From contig JAITYX010000002.1 of assembly GCA_021018815.1 (NCBI GenBank), forward strand, positions 11,935,001 through 11,999,000: 64,000 nucleotides of DNA, read 5' to 3'. Source of the stretch: Talinum fruticosum. Lineage: Eukaryota; Streptophyta; Magnoliopsida; Caryophyllales; Talinaceae. The position numbers were made by a program, and so were the translations under genes. The notes beneath the pieces were generated by a model. The model had not been told where the DNA came from. It searched no databases and saw only the letters and a program-made list of their open reading frames with translations. Shown here piece by piece: positions 36,513 to 50,345 of this stretch. Position 1 is the first letter of the stretch. Each line of letters opens with the position of its first letter.

Positions 36513-39272
36513 TACAAACAAAATCAGAAAGCATCACACAGATTCATGACAGAAGCATCAAAGAATAAAAATTCTGAAATAGAGACCTTAGGAGCTCAAA
36601 ATATCCATCTGAAGTTCCATGCAAAGAAAATGAAACAGAGGAACTTATGACTATGCAGGACAGGTTCATTGCCTACATTGCTGTAAAGAAGGTCCACTTA
36701 CCAGGACTTAAAGGAATGTCCTAGTACCAGAATGATTTTAACAATAACTCAATATTTACTTAGGCAGGTAGTGTGCAGATAAGAATCTCTCAATGCTAAT
36801 GCTAGGCCAAAATTCAATCATCAAAATGCATCTCCCAGTATAAAAGACACAGTAAGCGACTAGATAAGAATCTCTCAATGCTAATGTTAGACCAAAATTC
36901 AAGCATCAAAATCCATCTCCCAGTAATAAAAGATAGAATAGGAGACTAAAAGAATACAAGGCTTCATTTGACCAAACTGTCGTGGACACATCAGCCCCAA
37001 AAATTTTCCAGTTTTCCTCGGTAGACTGCCTTGTTTTCTTGTTGTAGTAAAACCACACACCAAATCAGTATAAAGGACTATTTCCTAAGCTAATTTCTAC
37101 CTCTAATTCTCGTAAAATCAACAATTTCACCTGAAACATGCAATCTTAGCAAGAAAATGCCGTCTTACAACTTACGAGTGACAACCCCAAAACCATCTCA
37201 TAGCTTCTGTTGGTCTCATTACAAAATAACCAAAATTTTCCATCTCACATTTCACCAATTGTGCCACACACCAGAGAGCAATTCACATGTCTTAATTCAT
37301 GTATGCAAGTAACCTAGTAATACAAATATTTCAAACAAAGAAATCAATAGAGATCAAAGTATACCTGCCAAACACCAAGGATAGTCAGAGAGACCAAATC
37401 TTCCTTATCACAAACAATTTTTGATAGACACTAGCCACCCAGGGCACCAGCTTCTCTCTGTAAAAAATAAATCAAGATACTTGAGGAACAACAACCATAC
37501 TTCAACTATCAAGAAAACAATAAACTACAAGACAGGAATATGTGAAATATGATATGAGAGAGTTTCTAAACCAGAATACTAACCCCAAGCCTTGGGAAGC
37601 AAACTTCAGAATAATCTCACCAAACAAGACTTGAAGAGGGTGAGGTGTTGACCTTGGGAAAGTATAGCATTCCCTCTCCTCCACCAGAAGTCTGCAAATA
37701 CCTCAAAAATTCTAAGAATCAATCATAACCTTATATAAAACACGAATGGCTAACTTTATAGCATGGCTTTAGACTAGCTCACTGAGTACAACCGCCTTCA
37801 TTCCAGTAGAGTTCACAAGAACAAGAATTTGCCACATATGCACGCCTCTCATGACAATAATCAGCCAAAGCAGAGTTGAAAATGCGGCACGAATTGGGTT
37901 GGTGTCAACAATGTTTGATTTTATTGCTTTTTTCGCATTCTAATTTAGTCACTGCAGATCAATCACACCTTTTTTGGGGGTAAACTTTTAAGAAACATAT
38001 TTATCATCCTTTTAGAAAACAAGTTTTCATCATTTCACATTTCAAAGCATTCATACATATTGTCAACTTTTATTTATCAGTATCACTCATAATTTTTTAT
38101 GACTGATCATTGCAGATTTAACAATTTATTTGTATGTACAATTTTTGAAGTAGTTTTATCATTTCAAGCTAAACATTTATCATAATGGATCCATCATTTT
38201 TGAGGATCGTCTTTAGATTCATCATTCTTTTTTAATTTGAAAGTCAAAATTCATCATTTTGGTAAAAAATTTACCATTAAATTCACTTTTAAAGGCATAT
38301 CATTCATAATCCATATATTCATTTCATTTTTATTTAAGTAGAACCATCAATATAATTTATCATTTGTTAAAATATTTCAAAAAATAATGAATACAAATGG
38401 AAGTACGTTTACTTAACAAATCATACACGTAACAGTTCAAACGTCCAACAACAGAAATTGAGGGGTCAAAAATTGGAATTCATACATTTAAAAACTGGAC
38501 TAGGTAAGAGCACAATCAAATTACAACAGGAGAACACCAGAACTGACAAAATTAGCAAAATGACAAGTCCAACGCAAAATCCGCAACAATCCAGTAGTCT
38601 ACAAGGTCACATTTTCGATTATATATTGGAACGAAAATTCGAAAATTGGAACTCAAATACTCAGAATCGGGACTCATCAGGCATAATCGGAGCCAGGGAT
38701 GGAAAGGAGCGGGGTTTTTTGTCTGGTACTCACCGAGAATTACAAGGTAATTCGCGTAGTTAAACTCGTCGCATCAATCGTAACCCTAAACCTTAACAGC
38801 CGCCGAAAAATGCAGCTCCGGCACCGGACCATTCACCGGTGAGAACACCGGCGAGTTCTCCTTGGGAACTGGAATGGTACCAGAGCATCGCTGTGCCAAC
38901 TGCAGAAACTGGACTTAATGAAAGAGACTGGGATAGATTTACGATATACGGAGTATATAAATACACAAACTTAAGTCGGTGGAAAGCGTCATTCCCTACA
39001 CGTTTTTAACTCGTTCTAAACTTTCATACGTCTTGTACAAGTTTTGTACGGACTTTTTTTTATATCTATGCGGCTTCTCTATGTAGGATTTTCTGTATCC
39101 GGGATTTTAATTATACACGATCATTGTACGCCGATATTTAATACGCTTTTTTCATTAAAAAAAAATCCTTATTTCCTTCGTATATCGCTCCATTAAAAAT
39201 TTCATCCCTTTCTTAAAATAAAATAATAAAAAGAGAGAAAAAGGGTGTAAAAATAGGAAATAACTAAAAATT
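36513..39272. other. Region between PRP40-like copy I and the CACTA element
   Basis: No gene recognised. An 83-bp direct duplication lies at about 36778-36950 (shared words AAGAATCTCTCAATGCTAATG and CATCTCCCAGTA). The part 38640-38900 resembles 47350-47580 and has GC-rich, promoter-leader character on the minus strand with an AACCCTAAA word. It could be the start of PRP40-like copy I, but no start codon can be defended. The open frame at 38458-38763 (+) looks accidental. Confidence 0.45.
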
Positions 39273-42200
39273 CACTACAAGAAAAATTACATTTTGGCAA
39301 CGGGCCATAGATGCTTAACATGTTACCAAAAGTCAAAGGAAACACTTATGTTGGCGTTGCAACATGTGGGCACTGCATTAGAGCTGATCCAACAGTTTTT
39401 CACCTGATGACAACGGTTTATTTCACTCGTTCCATTAGACTATAAAACTGTTACAATAAATCAATATATGATAACGATTTAAATCATATACTGAAGCAAT
39501 GAATGTTTTGATCTTCAACAACAATTTATAAAAATTACTGAGGCAACACTATGTTTGGATTCCTGCAACAATTCGAAGTCATCGCCAAGGCAACAAATAA
39601 TTTACTTTTTGCAACATTGTTTCATTTTAATTTACTTTTTGCAACATTGTTTCATTTCCCGAATAATCATAATGCATACATGTATCATGGCTTCCAATTT
39701 TCCCTATGTCCAAGTAATACATTTGCATTCATTTGATTTCATTGACATATACGTCCTTGCGTATCAAAATCATTAAAACAATAAAGTCTATTAAGTAAAT
39801 ACATCAAAGCCCAAAATACAATGAATTTTCTTCTCAATTGACAATAGGGTCCAAAATAATCAAAGCACTTGCAAAACAATACTTCGACGCACATCTTGCA
39901 TTTTGCTTCTTGCCTTTGTAGAGCATGCACAACAAAAATATTCCCCCACTATGAAGCTGCCTATAGGACACAGAACAAAAAAAACTTAGATAACAACAAT
40001 ACATACAAGGCACATTCATCATATAGCCTATAAGACGAAAGATAAGCCTTAATAAATATAGGTATCTATTGAGACTATTAGTCATTGGGCTAGATTAGAG
40101 GGTTAAAATAATGCAAAAACTAATGGAAAATGATATAAACATTCAAGAGGCATTGAAATTTATTATTTATACGCTCATATCTCTCATCATTGTAAACACA
40201 AATATCTAACTCATACCTCATATTCATAGTTATCAACACAAATTCATTCAAGTTGTTTGATAGTTGTTCATCCCTTAAGCAATGTCTCAAGTCTCGACTC
40301 CATAAATAAAAAGAAAAAAGATCATGCGCTCGCATACTCTCATCATTGTAAACACAAATATTCATTTCCTAAACCTCATATTCTTGATATTTTAATTCCT
40401 AAGCCTCACATTACGAGCATCTTTTGCAAAATTTGGGTATAATGAATCAAAATATTTCCAAGCTTCACCATCTGGGAGGTGCCTAGTGTTTCCATCTCTA
40501 GGTCGTCCTTTGTCATGCCAAGTCATTGCCTCTGCTGTTTGGGCACACATGAACAACCTTTGAAGTCTAGATTTTAAAGGAAAGTGTCTCAAAACCTTTG
40601 CTGCAACATTCTCAGATTTCCACCTAAACACTTTACATTTACTACAAAAATTGTCCCCTCATGCTCCCTCCAATAAAGCATACAATCATTCGGACATGCA
40701 TGTATCTTTTTATAATCAAGACCCAAGTCCTTAACAATATTTTTAGCTTCTTGAAAATTCTTAGGAAGCTTTGCAAATGGAAATGCCTCTTTCAACAAAT
40801 CCAAAAGATCATCAAATGCAACATTTCTAACCTCTTCATCTCTAATGAACCCATCTAGTACATTTCTAAAAGTATCATTAATAATAATCCATCAATGTTG
40901 TCACAATCATTTGTTCCTCGACTTTCATCTGTTGTTGCCCTGATAAATTATTGCTCCTTTTGAAGAATCCATTGTTTAAAACCCTTGTCAAATCCATCGC
41001 CAATCAAATGATCGTATACATCAGTTCTATAATGCCAGTAACGCTTCCTACGCTTCTTACTTGGACAAGAAATTTGGTTCCCCACAACATCATTTAAGAA
41101 CAATTCATCAAGAAATGCATCTAGTGATAGTTTAAACTCACAAGAGGATCTAGGTAAGCTCATCCAATTTTGATCCATGACCATAAACCCTACAAATTTG
41201 ACAAATTATATTATCAACTGGATAATAAATGATTAACCCATATTTGCACCAATCAAGACTAATGACATAGGTCCCCTCCCTAAAAAAAATATGAAAGGAA
41301 AACATAGTTGCATCAACAAAGACTACTGACACAAGTTAGAAAAAGAAACATGTAATATGAACATCCAATACCAAACATAGCACATCAATATATTAACCAA
41401 ACTAATGTATTCTATCGTAATATCAACATAACTTAAGGAAATAAAGCAAATTATATGCAAAAGCTCATATCACCTAACTTAAACATAATAAAGTAATATA
41501 TTTCAATTAAACATGCTTCAAGTGTAAGCATAACATGTCAATGCAAATTATCAAGCCTTCAAGAACGAAGCATTTTCACAACACACAAATAAAAACCATA
41601 AATAGTTATTTGTGTAATAGTTAAGATATAAAAAGGGCCAACAAGTATATTAAGTTAACCCAAAAACAACTCAAATAAATACAAATATGATGACCAAGAA
41701 AGGAAATAAATAAAAAATACATCCAAGTTCTTGACTTAACAATGACCCACATAAAGTTTAAAATAACCCTAATCTAGTATTAATAAAGGATCACAATACT
41801 ATATATTAGCTATTTGAAGAAAACAAAAAAGCTACTATATTGAATTTTCAATGATTAAGTCCTATGAGATATAGTAGTATAAGATTAGGCTAATTCCAAA
41901 AGTAATTTGTTTATACGCAAGTAACAAAGATTATTCTAAGTCAATAAAATTAATCTGATTGGTTCCCACAATATTTTGCAGGTAATCTTTGAAGTTTACA
42001 ACAATAACAATTAGACTAATCACCATTATTTCTCCTTTTTTGATGATGATAATTACAGATGATTGGCCAATTCATGAGAAACCAAACCAAGTTAACCCAA
42101 AGTTTGTTAAGTAACTAACATCATATATATGATTCATATACATATACTGAAGATTGGAATTAAATTCGAAGACAAAAACCCTAATTTTACAATTTGGCAC

Positions 42201-42822
42201 TAATTTTGTAACTAACTGCATACCCTAATTAAATTCAAGCAACTAAAATTCTAATTTGCAAATATTAAACCCTACTGTAGATGGAAAGATCACAAAGGAG
42301 CAATTCTGAATCAAAAATAAAAAATTTGAAGTTGGTAAAAGATTGAACCTGATGTTTATTAGTGCAAAGTTTAAAAGTCAGTAATTGGAAAGAAGAACGA
42401 CGGCAACCGGGGACGGCAAGAAGGCAGCAGCGTGAGCAGTAGCAGTGTCGACCGAGTAGTGGGAGAGGGCGGATGGATGTCGGCAATTGAGCAGTGAGGA
42501 TGGAGACGACAAGAAGCGAGAGGATGGAGACGGCAAGAGGAACCGAGGTTGGGGACAGCCGGATGAACGGAGGAGTTGGGGACAGCCGAAGGAACCCCGA
42601 GGAGCAGTGGAAGAATTGAAGTGTGAAGGACAAGAGAACCCGAAGAAGTGTTAGGGGTCTGATTTTTTTGTTTAACTTTTTGGTTTTTAATTTTGCTTAT
42701 GAATTGGGGGTGCGGAGGGGGAATTTTTGGGCTTTTCGTGAGTCAGCACACTATTTGACTACCGCTTTTATATTTTGTCTATGGCAACAGTTATGTAAGT
42801 CGCCAACATTTTTGTTGTAGTG
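39273..42822 (-). mobile_element. Non-autonomous CACTA (En/Spm) DNA transposon
   Basis: Complete element of 3,550 bp. The left end starts CACTACAAGAAAAAT and the right end, read in reverse, starts CACTACAACAAAAAT, so the terminal inverted repeat matches at 14 of 15 positions. Both ends are flanked by ATT (39270-39272 and 42823-42825), the 3-bp target duplication typical of CACTA elements. Both ends also carry GGCAAC/GGCGAC words just inside. A 27-base direct repeat at about 39602-39656 fits the subterminal-repeat habit of the superfamily. Inside is a truncated TNP2-type transposase on the minus strand. The perfect target duplication argues for a fairly recent insertion. It must depend on an autonomous relative for movement. 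Confidence 0.92.
40392..41184 (-). pseudogene. Truncated TNP2-like CACTA transposase
   Basis: Pieces on the minus strand match the N-terminal part of plant TNP2/Transposase_21 proteins. First, from ATG 41182-41184, comes a transposase-associated domain beginning MDQNWMSLPRSS and containing ALDAFLDE-like LSLDAFLDELF and NQISCPSKKR, with a Cys-rich basic end. Then at 40589-40804 comes ...PKNFQEAKNIVKDLGLDYKK-IHACPNDCMLYW, and at 40392-40620 a piece ending WHDKGRPRDG..HLPDGEAW..FD..YPNFAKDARNVRL. The family continues from there into the catalytic DDE region, which is absent. Several frame changes are needed between the pieces. No working transposase can be made. Confidence 0.85.
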
Positions 42823-43796
42823 ATTATTCAACTAACAAATGTTTGGGTATTGTTTTCGTATTAATGCTTGAGTCCTTTTTTCTTAAGGAAATAAACAAAT
42901 ATTCTTTTTTATATTAAGTATACATATTCTTTTTTATATTAAGTATACATATTTTTTGATAACCAAGTAAACAGTATAATTGCATCAACATTAATAAAAT
43001 TATAAAACAAAAAAATAATTAAATTATTTTTCTTGTATTTAGTAAATATACCGGTATTATCCTAATAGTAGTAAAGATGATGTGAAAACCTGATGAGAAG
43101 TCCCCTACAAATATTTTAAAAATCAATTGCCCAAAGCCCATAAGTATGAAAATGAAACTTGAAAAGCTCCCTCCATACCCTACTTTTTGCAAGGTTCCCT
43201 CCATACCCTACTTTTTGCTTAAACCCAGAAGGGGTGATGATACCAAAAATATAAAAAAAAAGGAAATAAAAGGGTTAAGTAGGTACTATTTAATAGTATA
43301 TATTAAGATAATTGTACTAGTCACTAATTTGGCCCATCACCTTTTGTGATAAAATTCACTTCTAGTTTGTCAGCTTAAAATCAAATATTCATATATATAA
43401 ATATTTATATATAAATAGGTTGAGTCAGTGTACTCATGATCATATCTAATACAAAAGGCATGAACGGGGATCTAAAACATACGCACATCACATGAATGAA
43501 AACGGAAGCGGTGGAATTATTAAATAATACGAGTTGGTGAACTAAACATGAGTAGAACTTAGGCATGCGAACTGGAAGATAGCTCAAATACGTACCCAAG
43601 GATCTCTGTCACGACTCATGGGCACAGCAAATCGGCGACGGAAGACCTACAATATCAAACCAGAAAAAAGTAAAATCTGAAGAAACTAAATTCAGATTTG
43701 ACCTACTCCTCCTAGCAGAATACATTACCCTAACCAGATGGCTAGAAACCCTTTCCTCCCTCCCACCAATTGAAATTCGTAGTCTGGATGCAAAAA

Positions 43797-43800
<4 letters not shown>

Positions 43801-43864
<64 letters not shown>
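43801..43864. repeat. (AT)n microsatellite
   Basis: 64 bases of uninterrupted AT repeat, the longest in the window. Confidence 0.97.
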
Positions 43865-43867
<3 letters not shown>

Positions 43868-45879
43868 CAAAAACCACATAAGAGCTGAGGATAAATATCT
43901 TGGAAATAAGGCAGAGATTATTCGGGCAAAGATCAGTTATGCTCTGGATTTGGAAAAGCTTAAAAATAAGGATCCTCGCCAAATACCAATGCTTAGACCG
44001 CAATGTGAATCTTGGAACAATATTAAACAAACCTCAATCACATCAGAGGAATTCCCATCACCAACTCAGCAACTCAAGATCTACAATTGAGTTGAATTGA
44101 ATCAATTATCAAACCCGGCATCCAAACAGAACTAGACCTCATATTAAGCTAGAGTTCTTGGATTTAAATACTATTGAACTATCTCATAATGTCAACAATG
44201 CCACTAATTAATTTGATGATAAATAATTACTACTTACTGGACTAGTTAGTTATTAAAATTGACCCTATATTTCTATTTTACCTTCTATAGCACGTCACAA
44301 AACCCCCAACGTTTTAAGCTCTTTCTCACTCCTATCTTGCCTTCAATGTAGATTCATTTCCATCCTTGTCTAGATTTCTCTTCCCATAATTATTATCTCC
44401 ATCTACTCTTCTACGTATTAAAGGACTGATATGGCTAGATGAATTTCGCATATAAAGGGCAATCAACAAGCAAATAGGAGGAATTGATTTTTTATTTTTC
44501 ATCCTCTTTTCGCTCTTACTTTAGGTCTAATTTTTTGGATTATTAATTGATAGAATTTATTTTTGCATTGTCAATTACGAATTGAGAAAGAGAAAGAAAT
44601 TGATTAGGAGAAGGGGTGAAGTTATACAATTCAACACTACTTCACTCCTGAACCACCATTTTTATCGCAAGTCCTAATCTTTGTCCATTTCAAACCCTTA
44701 TTTTCTTTTCTTTTCTTGATGAAACTCTTGGAATTAATTCAAAACCCTACCAGAACCACAGGAATTTCTACTGAGTTGTGGAGATGTAAAATTTTATAGG
44801 GATAAGAAATTGAGAAAAACTTTTAGTGCCTAAATGACCCAAACCGAAAGAGGAGGGGGGTTTAGCTGTACGGAAGGAGGAGAGAGAAAGTGGAAGGAGA
44901 GAGAGAGACAGAAAGACCAAACTTTGTTATTTTCATCATTTTCCTTTTTAAAAATTTCATTCAACAATAATTTCATGGGTTTTTAGGCCAAAAAGTATTT
45001 TTTTTTAATGAATTATCTAATTATCACAGTGGCAATTTTTTCCTAAACCAAGATAATTGGACATGTCTTGTGTCTCTTGGCACTACCCTTGACAATACCT
45101 CCACCTGAACAAGCCTACAACATCCGTATCAACCAAATTGAGGTTACACAGGTCAAAGTCATCCCATATCAAATCCATACGAGAAAAGATACAACCAAAG
45201 ATCGATAACAGAAACCGATCTATACTTGTTAAAGGAGCAAAGGCCAAAAATTACAAGCACCCACCAAAAAATCAAGTAAGCTGACTAAGTAGACAAAGCA
45301 AAGAAAATGAGCAACAAAAACCAATCATCAAATCAAACAAAAAGTCCCAAAGAGGAAAAATAAGTTCCTTTAATAAAACCCAAACCGCTCGTTTCAAGAA
45401 ACAAGCTCAAGGTTGCCAAACTACTCCAGAGCACCCAAATTATCGATAGCCATAGGTTGACAGAACATGACATATTTCTAACACCAAATCAATAAGAGAT
45501 CATAAATATTGATAAGAGAGGAACCTGAAGTGTAGTCTAAGGAAGAAGTTACAGCCCTCTTGAATATTGAAACTTCTAGCGATCAATTAACCCTCTTGAT
45601 TTTGGAAGGCTCGAATATTTGTGTTCAAGATGCAGAAGCAAACCACAATAGACCAAAGGAACTTCCATCACCGGCTCACAACTCGTGACCTGCACCACAT
45701 CGATTGAATCAAATCAAAAGCAAAAGGCTGATAGAAGATATCCAAAAACAACTAAGCAAATCTTCACAATTGTGAAATATAACGAAACTGGATTACCACA
45801 GGCTATTTGCCCCCACCAACTGATTGGATGTCAGCAAGCCTGAAAATAGAAATAATCCAAGTTCAGCATAGGAGAAATT

Positions 45880-46560
45880 TACCAAGCAATGATAATATGA
45901 ATCCAGATCATTATCTTAACACAAGGTAACAGGCTTCTCATACCAAAGCCTAGAATCATGAGCCACCAAGGCACCAACCACAAAACAAACAAGTTCAGTA
46001 CACAAGGCAAAGAAAAAAACCAAAATCAAAATCAAAATATTAAAAGTGAAGGAAAAGATCTTAGAAAGACAACTATAACAATGACTTTGACCCCATGAAA
46101 GACCACCTGGCCATTGTTCATCTAATCTAAGAATAAAAATGTTAATGGGATCTTGAGACACTTAACATCGCAAATGGATTAGCAATTGAAAATGACTGAA
46201 AATAGAAACACTCTAAACCAGGATAACATGAATCGAGATCATTCTCTAAACACAAGGTAACAGGCTTCTCATACCAAATACCCACACAGAAACTCTTTGA
46301 TATAGCCAAGCCATATCAACAGAGCATAGCCTAGAATCATGAGCCACCTAGACACCAACTACAAAAAAACAAGTTCAGTACACAAGGCAGAGAAACAAAC
46401 CAAAATCAACATATACACAAAGGAGAAGATCTTAGAAAGACAACTTTACCAATGATTTCGTCCCCATGAGAGAGCACCTGACCATTGTTCACCTAAGAAT
46501 AAAAACGTTAATGGAGTCTTGAGACACGAACACCACGAATGGATTTGCAATTGAAAATGA
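45880..46560. repeat. Direct duplication of about 300 bp
   Basis: Two copies, about 45880-46190 and 46230-46560. Shared words in order: AACACAAGGTAACAGGCTTCT, CTAGAATCATGAGCCACC, CAAGTTCAGTACACAAGGC, GATCTTAGAAAGACAACT, CCATTGTTCA and GTCTTGAGACAC or its variant. The right copy has an extra 45-base part after CATACCAAA. No coding meaning was found. Confidence 0.9.
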
Positions 46561-49500
46561 CCGAAAGGGAGGCGGAGTTGCCACACAGCAGCTGAATAAA
46601 TATGATAAGGTAAATAGTATCGAGGAATCAAGAAACTGCAACAAATCTACTACCCAATGTTTGGAACCATGGCGCATATATAAACAAACCCAATACATCA
46701 AAGGACGAATTTCCCTCAATACATTATATATATGCACGATTTAATTCTAGAAAGTAACTCTTGTATGAACAAAGTGAAAATGGTAAACACGCATGAAGAA
46801 AACAAATTAAAAGGTATAAACGAATAACTAACAAAAAAAGTCCATGTATGTATGTATCATAAGTCATAAAGTGCCATAGGCCGACATGTACAACCAATGC
46901 CAAAATTGAAGCATCCAACAAATATATGAAAAATAAATTCCAAAGGTCCAAAATTATGACCAATTTATGAACACATTATCAAGAGGCATCCAAAAATTAT
47001 AGCTTTCTTAGAAACAAACATCATCAGATTTCCACATGGTCAACAGAATGGTGACATTGAAAGTAAGGCAACTCCTACTCCACAATTTCACGAATCACAC
47101 AAATTACAGGGGAACATGACGATACCCATTCGCACACAAAATTGGAGGAAGATTAGTGCGATTACATAGAGTTTAGCCAGGGAGGGCGAGGGAGAGAGAT
47201 CAAACTCAAACGAAACGAAACGAAACTGATAAGATTTCTCCAATCGACCGAATAATCATTTTTTAACATAGTGTTTAAGAAGGGGGAAACAAATACTACT
47301 CGAATCCCTAAATTGATACGAATAACTTCGAATCAAATTCTGCACAAGGTTTGAAAATTGAAACTGAAATACATACGATCGGGATTCATCAGCAACAACG
47401 AACAGAAGGAAGGAACCCAAATTCGAAGGTAATTCGCGCAGATCTAACTAGTCGCACGAATCCTAGCCCTAAGGACCGCCGGTGAATTCATCTCCGGCAC
47501 CAAAGACGAAACCGCCGATGAAAATGGCGACGAGTTGTTGTCCAAACCCCAGCACAGGTTGGTGGCACCAACCGAAGAAAGCGGGTCTTTGACTACGGAC
47601 AGTCGTGGGTCTTATGAGTCAAGGCATATAGTGTATATACAGAGCGAATGAGGCGGTTAAGACTTGGGATAAAACCGCAGTTTTCTATGTATACGCGTTA
47701 TTTATACGCTCACGCGGTTCCAGCACAAATGGGTTTCTACATTTATGTATTTTGCCAAATTTTTTATTTCCTTTTCTTTTTGCCAGGTTGTTTACGCCAT
47801 TATAATTAGATCTTGATCGTATATTATTTCTATATTAAAAAATAAAATTATATTTTATAATTATATAAACATGTATAATTATTAAGAAAATAAAATATCA
47901 CTTTCTAAGAAAATAGAATATCACTTTCTAAGTTCTACTCTTTAGGAAGGGAGTAATTAAATTCTACCAAACATCAATACAATTAATTATCTTAATCAAT
48001 TCTAATTGCACATCTATATTAATCAATTATAATCATTCATAATTTTTTTATTTTATTAAATTAAGATAAATAAATTTTAAAAATGAAATAATTTTTAAAA
48101 ATTTTAAGTAAAATAATTATGGTGATTGTCGTGGTTGTAGTACACCGATAACCAGTATAATTTTGTCCTTTTTAAAATGCTTTAATCCATTTAAAAATAT
48201 TTTTGGAATAACTAATTTTTTAAAATGAGTATGTATTCATTTAATAATTTTTTATTTTAAAATAAAGATACATTAAAGACTATTTATATATACAGTCAAT
48301 CTAAAATAAAATTTATCCTTAAATGACTTATTAGCTATTAATTATCCTAAAAGAAATGCGAAAAAAATATTTGAAAATCCACCATATGCCAACACAGTCT
48401 CACTCGTATTGAAGAGGAGAATATAAGTTTGAATACACGTACACTTTTTATGAGAACTTTTACCTTAAATATTTATGATCCGAAAAAATGATATTCTTCT
48501 TCAAATCAGTATATATACATAATTTTTCATCATGTATATTAGTACATTACTATTTTGAATACACACTTTAAATAACCAAATATAGCTAAGAGCTTAGAGA
48601 CACTGTATGATGAATATTCAAGATATGATTAATGAAGATTATTGCGTGATTAATTATTTATCTAAAGTTGACTTTCCTAGAGGTTTAAAGTCATCATACA
48701 ATAATTTACATCTTTATTTTTAATTTTTTTTTTATAATAAGAGAAATTTCATTAATAAAAAGTCATACGGTATCTACAAAGATAATTCTCCAACAAGAAT
48801 AGATCTAAAATAACAAAATAGCTCTCTATTACAAACTTTATTAATTGTTATGTTACAAGATTCACTATATAAGTGGCTTTTTAGTCAAAATAATACTTTA
48901 AAGAAGGAATTTAAGAATGACCATCATAAGAGAGACGGATGATTGATTTTAGGTTTCATTTCTTCATTTTATTCCATTTCCAACCCTCAAATATAATTTC
49001 TTTATTTCATTTTCATTCTTTTTTTTTTTATACAAAACGGCGCAATGCTTTTAAAGATAACCAACAAGATTGAGAGAAATGCATTGAAATATACAACCAG
49101 GTGTGACTTTGAAGAGTTTCACAAACTAATTATAATTCATTGGTATTCTTTATTTAAGGGTAGAAAATAATTCAATAATGTTCACAGCCACCCCAAAAAT
49201 ATAAAGAAAAAAAGCACCTTAACTTTTATTAATTAGTTACCAAAAAAGTTTAAAAATCACCCTTAAAAGCATATATATTCCCTTTTTTTTTATCATTGAA
49301 GATGGTCAAGGACTATTGTAAAACACTCCAATCCAACCTAAGGCCGCCACAAGGCAGACATTTTATTAATTACAAGAGTAGAAGGGACCAATTCATTGGG
49401 CCCTATCTCAAGGGGCCAATAACATCAATAAGCCCAAAGGGAAAGAGAGTAAGTGTCAAGAAAAGTCTAACCCATTAACTCCACAATTTTTTCTTGAAAA

Positions 49501-50345
49501 AATGTAATATTTCTCCTAAGATTTAAACCCTTGTGAAAAGCGTGAAAAATGGGTGTGATAGACAACTAGACTACCACTGCTTTAGCACACCGCAAGATTC
49601 TTAGAGAAACCCTTAAGATTGAAAGGACAACAATTTACTTATTTTGGTTCCAAGTCGCTTTTTCAAATTGGGTGGAATACATATCAGTTTGCTGAGGATG
49701 AAATTACTAGACCTAAGCAAGTCATTTTTGCTTCGATAATTCTTATAAGCGGTAAGGTCTGAACTCCAAACTCTCTTTTGAAAGATGAGCACTTCACCCT
49801 TTGCCAAAGAGTGGATTTTTCCCCTTTTAATTAGAATGGTCTTTTCGGAAGATCATTAGATCCGTTTATTTTAATTGTTACTCGTCATGAATTATTTCAA
49901 TTAGTTGTTAGTTTTTACGAACTTTTATGAGTAGTAACAATTAGCAGTAATTAGCTGTTAAAAGCCATTAGAAATGGTTACAAGTTGTTACTCGTTAGCG
50001 ATAAGTCGTTATAAATGTTGTTATAAACGTTTAAATGAACAGGACCTTAAACTATTTTCATTGCATAAGAACTTTTGTGCTCCATCCGGCCAAGTAATTG
50101 ATTCATGTAAGATTCTTTTGAATTTGTAACCACATTAAAACTAATAAAATTATCAATGTACATAATTTATGTAACATAGATAATGTGTTAACATCTATTA
50201 GACTTTGTTCAATTTGAAAAATCTCCAAAATAATATGGGGTGCAATTCTAACTACAATAACTTGTGTCCATCCTTTACACCAAAAAAGAAAAATAAAATA
50301 CAATATACAAGCACAATTATCGAAAGAGACGAGATGAAATGGAGG

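Larger units (their letters stand above)
42823..50345. other. Intergenic region, no gene recognised
   Basis: 7.5 kb without a supportable gene. It contains a 64-base AT run (43801-43864), an internal duplication at 45880-46560, a GC-richer promoter-leader-like part at 47350-47650 resembling 38640-38900, and AT-rich sequence from 47.7 to 50.3 kb. Minus-strand open frames in 45.9-46.97 kb encode hydrophobic low-complexity stretches without family resemblance. The part 49860-50045 has repeated GTTATAA/TTAGTTGTTA words like the dispersed repeat of 10.9-14.8 kb. Confidence 0.5.

Noticed and set aside
38458..38763. Plus-strand open frame of 101 codons
   Set aside because: It overlaps the leader-like segment shared with 47 kb, and the counterpart segment there does not keep this frame.
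45916..46963. Series of minus-strand open frames with hydrophobic stretches
   Set aside because: They lie in duplicated AT-rich sequence, frames are not kept between the two copies, and no family is recognised.
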